64,000 nt of DNA from JAWLCA01 sp041687395. GTDB taxonomy: Bacteria > Pseudomonadota > Alphaproteobacteria > Rhodobacterales > Rhodobacteraceae. Made by a program: the position numbers and the translations under genes. The DNA lies in the NCBI GenBank assembly GCA_041687395.1, contig JAWLCA010000010.1:62001-126000 (forward strand), written 5' to 3'. Below are positions 18,095-26,798 of this stretch, piece by piece (within the stretch, counting starts at the first letter, position 1; every line of letters starts with the position of its first letter). The notes under the pieces were generated by a model that worked only from the letters and a program-made list of their open reading frames with translations, was not told the DNA's origin and searched no databases.

Positions 18095-18550
18095 TCAGAG
18101 CGCGTCGATGTCGGCCGCGACGATTGCACCCATCTTTGCCAGCGGGTGCTGAGTCAGCGTTTTCGGCAACTCGGCAAGGATTCTTTCGCGCACCTGCGCC
18201 GAAAGATGTTCACGAAGCACGGACAACAGGTTCGGCGGGGCGGCGATCACGACCTTTGCGCCGTTGAGATTCAGCTTGTTGATCCGCTCTGCCAATTCTT
18301 CCACGAAGCGCTCCTTGGCTTCGCGGGCAGCGTCCGGCATCTCCATGGCCGACCGCTGGGTATGCCCGGCGCCCGGGTCAGGCATGCGACCGGGACGGTC
18401 CGTGACCAGATCCTGATTACGGCCCACCTCCTGCTCGCGCTTGCTGCGCACGACGAGTCTTGGCTCGCCCGCCGTTCCCTCGTTCACGAGGATCATCGCC
18501 TTCTCTCCGTCGGCCACAACGACCACGGTACCCTTAGCAAACATCGCCAT
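18095..18550 (-). CDS. Host attachment family protein
   Basis: This 151-residue protein matches the family annotated as host attachment proteins (Protein_H_attach type) in alphaproteobacteria: FAKGTVVVVADGEKAMILVN at the N-terminus and LNGAKVVIAAPPNLLSVLRE, then EHLSAQVRERILAELPKTLT and a terminal LAKMGAIVAADIDAL. The fold resembles eRF1-like or RNase H-like domains, and biochemical function is not established. ATG at 18550 has GGAGG just before it and was preferred to a start 90 nt upstream. It follows sodB on the same strand and is convergent with tpiA. Confidence 0.75.
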   Translation of the reverse strand: MAMFAKGTVVVVADGEKAMILVNEGTAGEPRLVVRSKREQEVGRNQDLVTDRPGRMPDPGAGHTQRSAMEMPDAAREAKERFVEELAERINKLNLNGAKVVIAAPPNLLSVLREHLSAQVRERILAELPKTLTQHPLAKMGAIVAADIDAL

Positions 18551-18651
18551 GCCGTCCTCCGTCAGCTTGGTAGACACCTCGCCGGCGTCTGACGCCGACG
18601 TCGAAACCAACAGGCCCGCCCGCGTCGGGCAGGTCGTCATGTAGGCTCAAT

Positions 18652-19254
18652 TCAAAGCCGGGATGCGACGTTTTCCCAGTTCACCAGCTTGTCGAGGAAG
18701 TTCTGCAAATACGCCGGGCGCTTGTTGCGGAAGTCGATGTAGTAGCTGTGCTCCCACACATCACAGCCCAGAAGCGCTGTCTGGCCAAAGCACAGTGGGT
18801 TCACGCCGTTCTCGGTCTTGGTGACCTTGAGGCCTCCGTCGGTGTCTTTCACCAGCCACGCCCAACCCGAGCCAAACTGGCCGGCGCCTGCCGCGGCAAA
18901 TTCCTCTTTGAACTTGTCGAGCGATCCGAATGCCTCGGTAATCGCCTTCTCAAGCTCTCCAGGCATCTTCTTGTCGACACCCGGGCCCATCATTTCCCAG
19001 AACTGCACGTGGTTCCAGTGCTGGCTTGCGTTGTTGAAGATCCCGTTCTGGGCGACGGAACCGGCCTGATAGGTGCCGCGAATGATGTCTTCGACGCTCT
19101 TGCCTTCCCATTCCGTCCCGGCGACCAGCTTGTTGCCATTGTCGACATAGGCCTTGTGGTGAATGTCGTGGTGGTACTCCATCGTCTCGCGCGACATTCC
19201 GAGGTCGGCCAGAGCGTCGTGGGAATAGGGAAGATCGGGAAGTTCGAAAGCCAT
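18652..19254 (-). CDS. sodB: Superoxide dismutase (Fe/Mn)
   Basis: This 200-residue enzyme dismutates superoxide. Motifs include ELPDLPYSHDALADLGMSRE, HHDIHHKAYVDNGN (metal His), ASQHWNHVQFWEMMGP and LGCDVWEHSYYIDFRNKRP (metal Asp/His). The iron form is favoured by overall similarity to alphaproteobacterial SodB, but metal choice cannot be settled by reading alone. It lies 73 nt downstream of soxG, so it could share transcripts with the sarcosine oxidase operon, which produces H2O2. Confidence 0.94.
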   Translation of the reverse strand: MAFELPDLPYSHDALADLGMSRETMEYHHDIHHKAYVDNGNKLVAGTEWEGKSVEDIIRGTYQAGSVAQNGIFNNASQHWNHVQFWEMMGPGVDKKMPGELEKAITEAFGSLDKFKEEFAAAGAGQFGSGWAWLVKDTDGGLKVTKTENGVNPLCFGQTALLGCDVWEHSYYIDFRNKRPAYLQNFLDKLVNWENVASRL

Positions 19255-19327
19255 TGCAGGTCCCCTCTGCTGTTTGATTTCTCTTCCCTGCAATAAGGGG
19301 GCTGGCGCGGCGAAGGTCAAGGGCGGC

Positions 19328-19894
19328 TCATGCCTCGTAAAGCCCGATCTCTGTTCCTTGATTGGCGGAAAGCATCAGAAGATCAGAGACATACCGCGCA
19401 ACGGACCGAAAGCAGATCAGCGTGATTGCGCCTGTCTCGTCGATCCAGAAGGCCGCCGCCACCTGGGCGACACGCGTGCGGCGCAGTTCCCCGGGACCAA
19501 GGCAGCCGGGCGAAAGATCCACGGGCGCAAGCTTTGCCAGAACTTCGCGCGCGCGCTTGCCCGAGATACGGAACACCGCCCGCGCGTCCGAGACATCGAC
19601 CGCCAGATGGTGGGCGCCCGAAAGCCGGTCCTGCAGCGTGCTCAATGCTGACGGCACGTCCGCGTAGGGCAGCAGGATCAGGACCTCATCTGGCGACATC
19701 CAGCCCAGGCCCCGTTCCCCGTCCAGCAAGATGCCCCGCTGTTTCGGTATCTTGAGGCCGGTGACCTCCTCCAGCGCGCGGCGCACCTCGCTGGCCTCCA
19801 GATCGCCCCGAAAGGCAATCATTCCCTGCGGGCAGATTTCCTCGACCCGCGCGAATCCCTCTGCCGAGGCGCTAGCAAGAACCGGTTCAGACAT
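19328..19894 (-). CDS. soxG: Sarcosine oxidase, gamma subunit
   Basis: This 188-residue subunit belongs to heterotetrameric sarcosine oxidase, which oxidises sarcosine to glycine, formaldehyde equivalents (captured on tetrahydrofolate) and H2O2. SoxG resembles the N-terminal GcvT-like fold (LLDGERGLGWMSPDEVLILL, VDVSDARAVFRISGKRAREV). The start at 19894 overlaps the soxA stop by 8 nt. It is the last gene of the operon. Confidence 0.88.
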   Translation of the reverse strand: MSEPVLASASAEGFARVEEICPQGMIAFRGDLEASEVRRALEEVTGLKIPKQRGILLDGERGLGWMSPDEVLILLPYADVPSALSTLQDRLSGAHHLAVDVSDARAVFRISGKRAREVLAKLAPVDLSPGCLGPGELRRTRVAQVAAAFWIDETGAITLICFRSVARYVSDLLMLSANQGTEIGLYEA

Positions 19895-22784
19895 CTTGCT
19901 TCTTCCCCTCGGGATCAAAGAAGATCGGGCTGACGATGCGCGCCTTGACCTCACCGCCGCCGATCTTTGGAAAGGTCACGGTCTCGCCCATGCGATCTGG
20001 CCCGCGGCGGATCAGCCCCATGGCAATTCCGCGCCCCAACGTCGGCGAATGGTAGGTAGAAGTCACGCGCCCCTCGGTGTTGCGCTGTCCGTTGCCATTC
20101 CGCCCCTCGGCCACGGCATAGGCGCCTTCGGGGATCACCGACCCGTCAAGCGTTTCCAGGCCAACCAGACGCCAGCGGTCAGGGTCGGTCAGGAAGCCGC
20201 GTGCCTGTCCCCGCTTGCCCAGGTAGTCGTCCTTCTTCTTCGAAATCGCCCAGCCAAGGCCAAGATCCTGTGGCGTCACCGTCCCGTCGGTCTCATCCCC
20301 AATCATGATGAAGCCCTTCTCGGCGCGCATGATGTGCAGTGCCTCGGTGCCATAGGGCATGACGCCGAATTCCTGCCCCGCCTCGACCAGCGATTCCCAG
20401 AAAGCGCGCCCCTCGCCTGCCGGGACGGCGACCTCGAAGCTCAATTCCCCCGAGAAGGAGATGCGGAAGATCCGTACCCGGAAGCCCCCCAGCTGGCCCT
20501 CCGCCCAGCCCATGAAAGGCAGCGCCTCGCGGCTGATGTCCATGCCGCCAAGCTTCTCCAACAGTTTCCGCGCGTTCGGTCCGACGACTGCGACCTGTGC
20601 GAACTGTTCCGTCAGATTGGCGGTGTAGACCTTCCAATCCCACCATTCGCACTGCAGCCAGTCCTCCATCCACGCATGGATGCGGTCGGCGCCACCGCTG
20701 GTGGTGTGGCAAAGAAAGCTGTCCTCGGACAGCCGCGCGACGACACCGTCGTCCATCAGAAAGCCGTTTTCGTTGCACATCAGCCCGTAGCGGCACTTTC
20801 CGACTGGCAGCGTGCTCATCATGTTGGTGTAGAGCATATCCAGGAGCCGCCCTGCATCCGGCCCCTTCACCATTATCTTTCCCAAGGTAGAGGCGTCGAG
20901 CAGACCGAGCCTCTGGCGCGTGTTGTTCACCTCTCGTTGCACGGCCTGCTCGATGCCTTCACCGTCGCGCAGATAGCAGTAGGGCCTGCGCCAGTGGCCC
21001 ACCGGTTCCCAGTGGGCGCCATGCGCCTCATGCCAGTCGTGCATCGGGGTGCGGCGAAGGGGCTGGAAGACATCGCCACGCGCCTCTCCTGCAAGGGTTC
21101 CGATGGTCACGGGGGTGTAGGGCGGTCGAAAGGTCGTGGTGCCCACCTTCGGGATGGCCTGATCCAGCGCATTCGAAAGTATCGCCAAACCGTTTATATT
21201 GCTGGTCTTTCCCTGATCCGTGGCCATGCCGAGTGTGGTGTAGCGCTTGGCATGTTCTACGCTTTCATACCCCTCGCGCGCCGCAAGCTGCACGTCGGAC
21301 ACCTTCACGTCGTTCTGATAATCCAGCCACATCTTGGCACGCAGCTTCGCACCCGCGCCTTGCGGCATCATCCAGACGGGCGTCATCGGCGCCTCATCCG
21401 CGTTGCCGAGGTCACCGCTGGCCGCACCGACACAGGTCACGAAAGCCTCTCCGTCATGCCCGGTTGGCGGAGACCTGGGGTCAGGCCGGAAAATCGCCTG
21501 CGCCTCATCCCAGACAAGCTTCCCGCCGCAGTGCGACCACAGATGCACAACCGGTGACCAGCCACCGGACATGGCGACCGCGTCACAGGCGATCTCCTCC
21601 ACAACCGTGCCCTCGCCCGCCTGCAGGCAGACAGACACGCCGGTGACACGCTTGCCGCCCTTCACCTTCGCCACGCCCTTGCCTGCTTCCACGCGAATTC
21701 CCAGCGCGCGTGCGGCCTCGGGCAGTTGTCCCCCGACATCGGGGCGGGCATCGAGGATCGCGGGCACAGAAAGGCCGGCCTTCACCAGGGCGATGGCGCT
21801 GCGATAGGCGTCGTCATTGTTCGTGACGACAACGGTTCTGTCGCCGGGGCTCACCGCCCAGTTGACAATATAGTCGCGCACTGCGCTGGCGAGCATCACG
21901 CCGGGCAGATCGTTTCCGGCAAAGGCCAGCGGGCGTTCGATCGCGCCCGTTGCCGCGATGACCTGCGCGGCCCTGATGCGCCACAGACGCTCCCGCACCA
22001 CGCCGGAAATTCTCTCTGACGCAAGAACATAGCCATGATCGTAGACACCGGTCACGCAGGCATTCAGCCGTATCGTGACGTTCGGCATGGCCGTCAGAGC
22101 GGCCACTGCCTCGGCCACCCACTCTGCCGCAGGCATTCCATCGACTTCGGCTCCATCCACCGGCGCACGCCCTCCCCAGTGCCCCGCCTGTTCGAACAGA
22201 ATGATCCGTTCACCGGCACGCGCCGCGGTCAGGGCGGCTTGCAGCCCGGCGACGCCTCCGCCAGCGATCAGCTTGTCGCAGAAGGCATAGACTTGCTCGT
22301 AGCGATCTGCGTCTTGCGCCTTCGGGGCACGACCGAGGCCGGCGGAGCGGCGGATGATGGGTTCGAAGACGTGCTTCCAGAATGGACGCGGATGCATGAA
22401 GGTCTTGTAGTAGAAACCGGCAGGCAGGAACCGGGCCATGGACGCATTCACGGCACCGATGTCCCAGTCGAGACTGGGCCAGTGGTTCTGAGAAACAGCC
22501 CGCAAACCATTGGAAAGCGGCGTTTGTGTCGCCCTTGCATTAGGCTCGAACGTACCGCCTGAACCAAGGTTGAAGAGCGCGTTCGGCTCTTCGGCGCCGC
22601 TGGCGAGGAGGCCACGGGGGCGATGATACTTGAATGACCGGCCGACGAGCATCTGGTCATTGGCAAGCAGCGCCGACGCGAGCGTGTCCCCTACAAAGCC
22701 TCGCAAACGCTTTCCATTGAACGAAAATTCAACGGGCTGATCTCGGTCGATCAGGGGGCCGCCGGTGGCGAGACGGGTGCTCAT
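19887..22784 (-). CDS. soxA: Sarcosine oxidase, alpha subunit
   Basis: This 965-residue subunit combines an N-terminal 2Fe-2S-ferredoxin-like segment lacking cluster cysteines (VEFSFNGKRLRGFVGDTLAS), a pyridine-nucleotide-disulfide-reductase-like NAD-binding domain (IAGGGVAGLQAALTAARAGE) and a C-terminal GcvT folate-binding domain (RQRLGLLDASTLGKIMVKGP, EKGFIMIGDETDGTVTPQDL). It binds NAD and the folate one-carbon acceptor. ATG at 22784 overlaps the soxD stop as ATGA; a longer reading into soxD is a shadow. No frameshift was seen. Confidence 0.95.
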   Translation of the reverse strand: MSTRLATGGPLIDRDQPVEFSFNGKRLRGFVGDTLASALLANDQMLVGRSFKYHRPRGLLASGAEEPNALFNLGSGGTFEPNARATQTPLSNGLRAVSQNHWPSLDWDIGAVNASMARFLPAGFYYKTFMHPRPFWKHVFEPIIRRSAGLGRAPKAQDADRYEQVYAFCDKLIAGGGVAGLQAALTAARAGERIILFEQAGHWGGRAPVDGAEVDGMPAAEWVAEAVAALTAMPNVTIRLNACVTGVYDHGYVLASERISGVVRERLWRIRAAQVIAATGAIERPLAFAGNDLPGVMLASAVRDYIVNWAVSPGDRTVVVTNNDDAYRSAIALVKAGLSVPAILDARPDVGGQLPEAARALGIRVEAGKGVAKVKGGKRVTGVSVCLQAGEGTVVEEIACDAVAMSGGWSPVVHLWSHCGGKLVWDEAQAIFRPDPRSPPTGHDGEAFVTCVGAASGDLGNADEAPMTPVWMMPQGAGAKLRAKMWLDYQNDVKVSDVQLAAREGYESVEHAKRYTTLGMATDQGKTSNINGLAILSNALDQAIPKVGTTTFRPPYTPVTIGTLAGEARGDVFQPLRRTPMHDWHEAHGAHWEPVGHWRRPYCYLRDGEGIEQAVQREVNNTRQRLGLLDASTLGKIMVKGPDAGRLLDMLYTNMMSTLPVGKCRYGLMCNENGFLMDDGVVARLSEDSFLCHTTSGGADRIHAWMEDWLQCEWWDWKVYTANLTEQFAQVAVVGPNARKLLEKLGGMDISREALPFMGWAEGQLGGFRVRIFRISFSGELSFEVAVPAGEGRAFWESLVEAGQEFGVMPYGTEALHIMRAEKGFIMIGDETDGTVTPQDLGLGWAISKKKDDYLGKRGQARGFLTDPDRWRLVGLETLDGSVIPEGAYAVAEGRNGNGQRNTEGRVTSTYHSPTLGRGIAMGLIRRGPDRMGETVTFPKIGGGEVKARIVSPIFFDPEGKKQDV

Positions 22785-23104
22785 GCGCGGCCCTCCCAAC
22801 CCGGCCGGCGCGCCTTGATGCGGCCTACGATCTCGGTCGAAGGCTCGGTGCATTGCGCCTTGTAAGTGCCGAAAACTTCCAAGGTTTCGGTGCATCTGGC
22901 CGCCAGAAACCACTTGCCGCAGCCATAGGCATGGCGCCAACGCTCGAAATGGACGCCGCGCGGGTTTTCGCGGGCGAACATGTAAGACTCGAATTCTGCG
23001 TCCGAAGCGGTTGATCCAGCACGCTTGAGATGCGCCTCTCCGCCCGGCGCGAGTTCAGTTTCCTCGGCCGCGACGCCGCAATAGGGGCAGGTCAGGATCA
23101 GCAT
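22781..23104 (-). CDS. soxD: Sarcosine oxidase, delta subunit
   Basis: This 107-residue zinc-binding subunit starts MLILTCPYCGVAAEETE and has the characteristic FARENPRGVHFERWRHAYGC followed by GKWFLAARCTETLEVFGTY. The CPYC pair, a His and a later Cys supply the zinc site in known SoxD. It sits between the small membrane protein gene and soxA, overlapping soxA by 4 nt. Confidence 0.94.
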   Translation of the reverse strand: MLILTCPYCGVAAEETELAPGGEAHLKRAGSTASDAEFESYMFARENPRGVHFERWRHAYGCGKWFLAARCTETLEVFGTYKAQCTEPSTEIVGRIKARRPGWEGRA

Positions 23105-23209
23105 GTCCAGCCCCCAATTCGGGTTGCAGCGAGCATGTGGCGAGCGAATGGCAAGCGTATCGCACGTGAATGGTACTCCGCCCGCACGCCCTCGTGCGCG
23201 GGCCGGGGA

Positions 23210-23365
23210 TCAGCCGCCGTCGGGCAGGTCGATGCGGATCTCGGCGGTATCGCCCTGCCACGGCAAATTGCCGCCCATCGCCAGGATCGCGATAACGGCG
23301 ACCACGGCCGCGAAGGTGATGCCGAGGATGAATCCCATGCCACTGCTTCCGTTCGGTTCGGCCAT
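23210..23365 (-). CDS. 51-residue single-pass membrane protein inside the sarcosine oxidase operon
   Basis: This short frame begins MAEPNGSSGMGFILG and continues through a clear hydrophobic helix (ITFAAVVAVIAILAMGGNL) to a polar tail ending RIDLPDGG. It fills most of the 328-nt gap between soxB and soxD on the same strand, with no other gene there. The N-terminus is probably cytoplasmic or short and the tail periplasmic, by charge balance only. No known family is recognised; it could anchor or regulate the complex. Confidence 0.62.
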   Translation of the reverse strand: MAEPNGSSGMGFILGITFAAVVAVIAILAMGGNLPWQGDTAEIRIDLPDGG

Positions 23366-23432
23366 GTCACTGTCTCCACTTGCCGTTTTCCGACAAGTGA
23401 AACTGTGGTCGCCGTCATCTGGTTCCCCTGCA

Positions 23433-24680
23433 TCAGTGCGCCACCCCAGCCGCCACGCTTTCGTCGATGAACCGCCCCTCGCGGAAGCGGTCGATACCGA
23501 AGGCGGCGGCCAGTGGCCCCGGCTCTCCCTTGGCCATCAATTCGGCCATCGCCCAGCCGGAACCGGGGATCGCCTTGAACCCGCCAGTGCCCCAGCCGCA
23601 GTTGACGAAGATGCCGCCGACCGGCGTCTTCGAGATCAGCGGAGAGCGGTCGCCCGTCATGTCCACGATCCCGCCCCATTGCCGCAGCATCTTCAGCCGG
23701 CTGATCATCGGGAAGGTCTCGACCAAGGCGCGCAGTGTTTCCTCGATGTGGTGGAAGCTGCCGCGCTGGGTGTAGTTGTTGAACCCGTCGGTGCCGCCAC
23801 CGATCACCATTTCGCCCTTGTCGGACTGGCTCATGTATCCGTGCACGGTGTTGGCCATCACCACGACGTCCATGCAGGGCTTGATCGGCTCTGACACCAG
23901 CGCCTGCAGCGCCACGGATTCGATGGGCAGGCGGAACCCGGCCATGCCGGCCAGATGCGAGGAATGGCCTGCCACGACCATCCCAAGCTTCTTCGTGGCG
24001 ATGTAGCCCTTGGTCGTCTCCACGCCCTCGACCCGGCCATCGGTGACCCGCACCCCGGTGACGGCACAGTTCTGGATCACATCCATCCCCATCGCAGAGC
24101 AAGCGCGCGCATAGCCCCAGGCTACCGCATCATGCCGGGCGGTACCACCACGCGGCTGCCAGAGCGCACCGAGAACCGGATAACGCGGCCCCTCTATGTT
24201 GAGGATCGGGCACAGTTCCTTAACCCGCTTCGGACCGATCCATTCGGTTTCCACACCCTGCAACATGTTGGCATGCGCGGTGCGCATGTAGCCGCGCACT
24301 TCATGGTGGGTTTGCGCCAGCATCATCACCCCTCGCGGGCTGAACATGACGTTCATGTTCAGATCCTGGCTGAGCGTTTCGTACAGGCTGCGGGATTTCT
24401 CGTAGATCGCGGCGGAGGGGTCCTGCAGGTAGTTCGAGCGGATGATCGTGGTGTTGCGCCCGGTGTTGCCGCCGCCCAGCCAGCCCTTTTCAAGGATCGC
24501 GACGTTTGTGATGCCATGATTCTTGCCAAGATAGTAAGCGGTTGCCAGCCCATGCCCGCCCGCGCCCACGATGATCGCGTCATAGGCAGCCTTTGGCTGC
24601 GCCCTTTCCCACGCGCGCTGCCAGCCCATGTGATCTCTCAGCGCCTCGCGCACGATGGCGAACACGGAATATCGCTGCAT
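23433..24680 (-). CDS. soxB: Sarcosine oxidase, beta subunit
   Basis: This 415-residue FAD-dependent subunit (DAO family) carries the catalytic and covalent-FMN site. Motifs are AIIVGAGGHGLATAYYLGKN (dinucleotide binding) and GGIFVNCGWGTGGFKAIPGS (C-terminal FAD contact). GNTGRNTTIIRSNYLQDPS near residue 70 is highly typical of SoxB. The ATG at 24680 (QRYSVFAIVREALRDHMGW) gives the normal length. It is the first gene of soxB-(small ORF)-soxD-soxA-soxG. Confidence 0.96.
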   Translation of the reverse strand: MQRYSVFAIVREALRDHMGWQRAWERAQPKAAYDAIIVGAGGHGLATAYYLGKNHGITNVAILEKGWLGGGNTGRNTTIIRSNYLQDPSAAIYEKSRSLYETLSQDLNMNVMFSPRGVMMLAQTHHEVRGYMRTAHANMLQGVETEWIGPKRVKELCPILNIEGPRYPVLGALWQPRGGTARHDAVAWGYARACSAMGMDVIQNCAVTGVRVTDGRVEGVETTKGYIATKKLGMVVAGHSSHLAGMAGFRLPIESVALQALVSEPIKPCMDVVVMANTVHGYMSQSDKGEMVIGGGTDGFNNYTQRGSFHHIEETLRALVETFPMISRLKMLRQWGGIVDMTGDRSPLISKTPVGGIFVNCGWGTGGFKAIPGSGWAMAELMAKGEPGPLAAAFGIDRFREGRFIDESVAAGVAH

Positions 24681-24747
24681 GCGACCCCAACCCCTTTTTG
24701 CGCCCGTATGCACCCCTGCCCCTCGTGCGCCGCACCTGACAGCGGCG

Positions 24748-24779
24748 TGTCGCGGATATTTGCGACATGCACTGCGACA
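24748..24779 (-). promoter_or_regulatory. Candidate operator upstream of soxB
   Basis: TGTCGCGGATATTTGCGACA (24748-24767) is an inverted repeat with 6-bp arms and an 8-nt spacer. A further TGCGACA follows at 24773-24779, giving a direct repeat of 12-nt period. It lies 68 nt upstream of soxB in the divergent soxB/ccmI gap. Symmetry and position suggest a regulator site, perhaps for an AraC-type activator of glycine betaine/sarcosine use; the regulator is inferred. Confidence 0.45.
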
Positions 24780-24865
24780 GTGTGGCACCGACTCACGCTG
24801 ATGTGGGGTTTTGCCCGGGCCGGACACAGCTTAAGTGTTGCGCCGGACGATGGTAAGGGGATCCA

Positions 24866-26089
24866 ATGACCTTCTGGCTTGCGGCGGGAATTCTGGCGCT
24901 GATCGTGACCGGACTGATGCTTCTGGCGTTGCGCAGGGCCGACGCCGAGGGCGCGGCGGTGGATTATGATCTGCGCGTCTACCGCGACCAGTTGAAGGAA
25001 GTGGACCGGGATATGGCTCGCGGGGTGATCCCCGCGGACGAGGCCGAACGCCTGCGGACCGAGATATCGCGCCGCATACTGGAGGCCGATCGTGCGTCGG
25101 TTCGCCGCGGCAAGGGAGCCGCCGCGCCGCGGCAGGCCACGCTGGCGGTTCTGGCGCTGGTTCTTGCGATCGTGGCGGGAAGCTTCTGGATTTATGTCGA
25201 GACCGGCGCGCCATCCTATCCCGACATGCCGTTGCAGGCGCGCATCGCGGCCTCGGAAGAGTTGCGCGCCAGCCGGCCGTCGCAGGCGGAGTTCGAGGCG
25301 CAGGCCGGCGAGATGGCCCCGACACGGCAGCCGGATGAGCAATATCTGGCGCTCATCGCCCAGCTGCGCAGTGCGATGGAAGGTCGCCCGGACGACGTAA
25401 CGGGTCACCGACTGCTGGCCCAGCACGAAGCCGCGCTGGGGAATTTCCGCGCCGCCTACACCGCGCAGGAGCGCGTGGTGGAGCTGCTCGACACCCAGGC
25501 GACGGGCGACGAATTCGCCGCGTTGGCTGAGCTGAAGATCCTTGCGGCCGGCGGGGCAATCTCGTCCGAGGCCGAGGCCGCGCTGAGCGAGGCGCTGCGC
25601 CGCGATCCGCAGAACGAACTGGCCCGGTTCCTGTCGGGCGACATGATGGCGCAGCTCGGACGCTACGACCTGGCCTTCCGGTTCTGGGCGCCACTTCTGT
25701 CGCAGGGCAGTTCGGAAGACCCCTGGTATCCCACCCTGCGCGCGGTGATGCCCGAGATTGCCTGGCGTGCCGGGCAGCACAACTACGAGATGCCGGGCCC
25801 GCGCGAGAGTCGCGGACCGACGCTGGAGCAGGTCGAGGCTGCCGAGGAGATGACCGCCGAGGAGCGGACCGAGATGGTCCGCGGCATGGTCGCGGGCCTG
25901 TCGGACCGGCTGGCGAACGAGGGCGGCACCGCCGACGACTGGGCGCGTCTCATCCGGGCCTATGGCGTTCTGGGCGATCAGGGTGCTGCCAGCGCGATCT
26001 GGACCGAGGCGCAGGTCACCTTTCAGGATCGCCCCGATGAACTGGCGCTCATCCTGACCGCCGCGCGCGACGCAGGCGTCGCCGAGTGA
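24866..26089 (+). CDS. ccmI: Cytochrome c biogenesis protein CcmI (CycH)
   Basis: This 407-residue membrane protein chaperones apocytochrome c to the heme ligation machinery. Two N-terminal membrane helices (TFWLAAGILALIVTGLMLLA and LAVLALVLAIVAGSFWIYVE) flank a cytoplasmic leucine-zipper-like loop (YDLRVYRDQLKEVDRDMARG). The rest is a periplasmic TPR domain (LLAQHEAALGNFRAAYTAQE). Its C-terminus overlaps ruvX. It is separated from other ccm genes. Confidence 0.88.
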   Translation: MTFWLAAGILALIVTGLMLLALRRADAEGAAVDYDLRVYRDQLKEVDRDMARGVIPADEAERLRTEISRRILEADRASVRRGKGAAAPRQATLAVLALVLAIVAGSFWIYVETGAPSYPDMPLQARIAASEELRASRPSQAEFEAQAGEMAPTRQPDEQYLALIAQLRSAMEGRPDDVTGHRLLAQHEAALGNFRAAYTAQERVVELLDTQATGDEFAALAELKILAAGGAISSEAEAALSEALRRDPQNELARFLSGDMMAQLGRYDLAFRFWAPLLSQGSSEDPWYPTLRAVMPEIAWRAGQHNYEMPGPRESRGPTLEQVEAAEEMTAEERTEMVRGMVAGLSDRLANEGGTADDWARLIRAYGVLGDQGAASAIWTEAQVTFQDRPDELALILTAARDAGVAE

Positions 26090-26565
26090 GCGTGTACGAC
26101 ACGCTGGACGATTTCGTCGCCGCACTGCAGCCGACGCGTGCCCTGATGGGCCTCGATCTGGGGGAAAAGACCGTCGGGATCGCGGTCTCGGACCGGATGC
26201 TGTCGGTGGCAAGCCCGCTGGAGACCGTGCGGCGGGTGAAATTCACTGCCGATGCCGCACGGGTGCTGGAGATCGCCGAGGCGCGCGAAGTGGGCGGGCT
26301 GATCCTTGGCCTGCCACGCAACATGGACGGGTCCGAAGGCCCGCGCTGCCAGTCTACCCGCGCCTTTGCCCGCAATCTCAGCCGGCTGACCGAGCTGCCG
26401 ATCGGCTTCTGGGACGAGCGGCTGTCGACGGTGGCCGCCGAAAGGGCGCTGCTGGAGGCGGATACGTCACGCAGGCGTCGCGCGCAGGTGATCGACCACG
26501 TCGCCGCTGGCTATATTCTGCAAGGTGTGCTTGACAGGCTACGGCATATGCGAGGTGGCGCGTGA
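26086..26565 (+). CDS. ruvX: Putative Holliday junction resolvase / pre-16S rRNA nuclease YqgF
   Basis: This 159-residue RNase H-fold protein has ALMGLDLGEKTVGIAVSDRM (first acidic site), GGLILGLPRNMDGSEGPRCQ and FWDERLSTVAAERALLEAD (second acidic pair). YqgF acts in 16S rRNA maturation in E. coli and was first proposed as a resolvase. GTG start at 26086 overlaps the ccmI stop as GTGA. Confidence 0.92.
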   Translation: MSVYDTLDDFVAALQPTRALMGLDLGEKTVGIAVSDRMLSVASPLETVRRVKFTADAARVLEIAEAREVGGLILGLPRNMDGSEGPRCQSTRAFARNLSRLTELPIGFWDERLSTVAAERALLEADTSRRRRAQVIDHVAAGYILQGVLDRLRHMRGGA

Positions 26566-26798
26566 CGAACGACGTGTGGAAAAGGGACGAGGTGCAGTCA
26601 CCCTGCGTCAAGGTCTGTGTGCTGCATCCCGAGACGGGATATTGCCTGGGCTGCCTGCGCACGGTGGAGGAAATCAGCCTCTGGACCAAGATGGCGCCCG
26701 AGACGCGCAGCGCGATCATGGCCGCCTTACCCAACCGACGGTCGGAAGTTTCACCGCGCCGCCGTGGCGGCCGCGCCGGGCGGGTGAACAGCGACTAG
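26562..26798 (+). CDS. DUF1289 family cysteine-containing small protein
   Basis: This 78-residue protein contains the DUF1289 pattern SPCVKVCVLHPETGYCLGCL with four cysteines suggestive of a metal site. GTG start at 26562 overlaps the ruvX stop (GTGA). It ends in a basic tail (RRRGGRAGRVNSD). The function of the family is unknown. It overlaps the convergent trpD by 4 nt. Confidence 0.82.
   Translation: MTNDVWKRDEVQSPCVKVCVLHPETGYCLGCLRTVEEISLWTKMAPETRSAIMAALPNRRSEVSPRRRGGRAGRVNSD

Noticed and set aside
19731..21557. A 608-codon open frame on the plus strand
   Set aside because: Antisense shadow of soxA and soxG; no recognisable domain.
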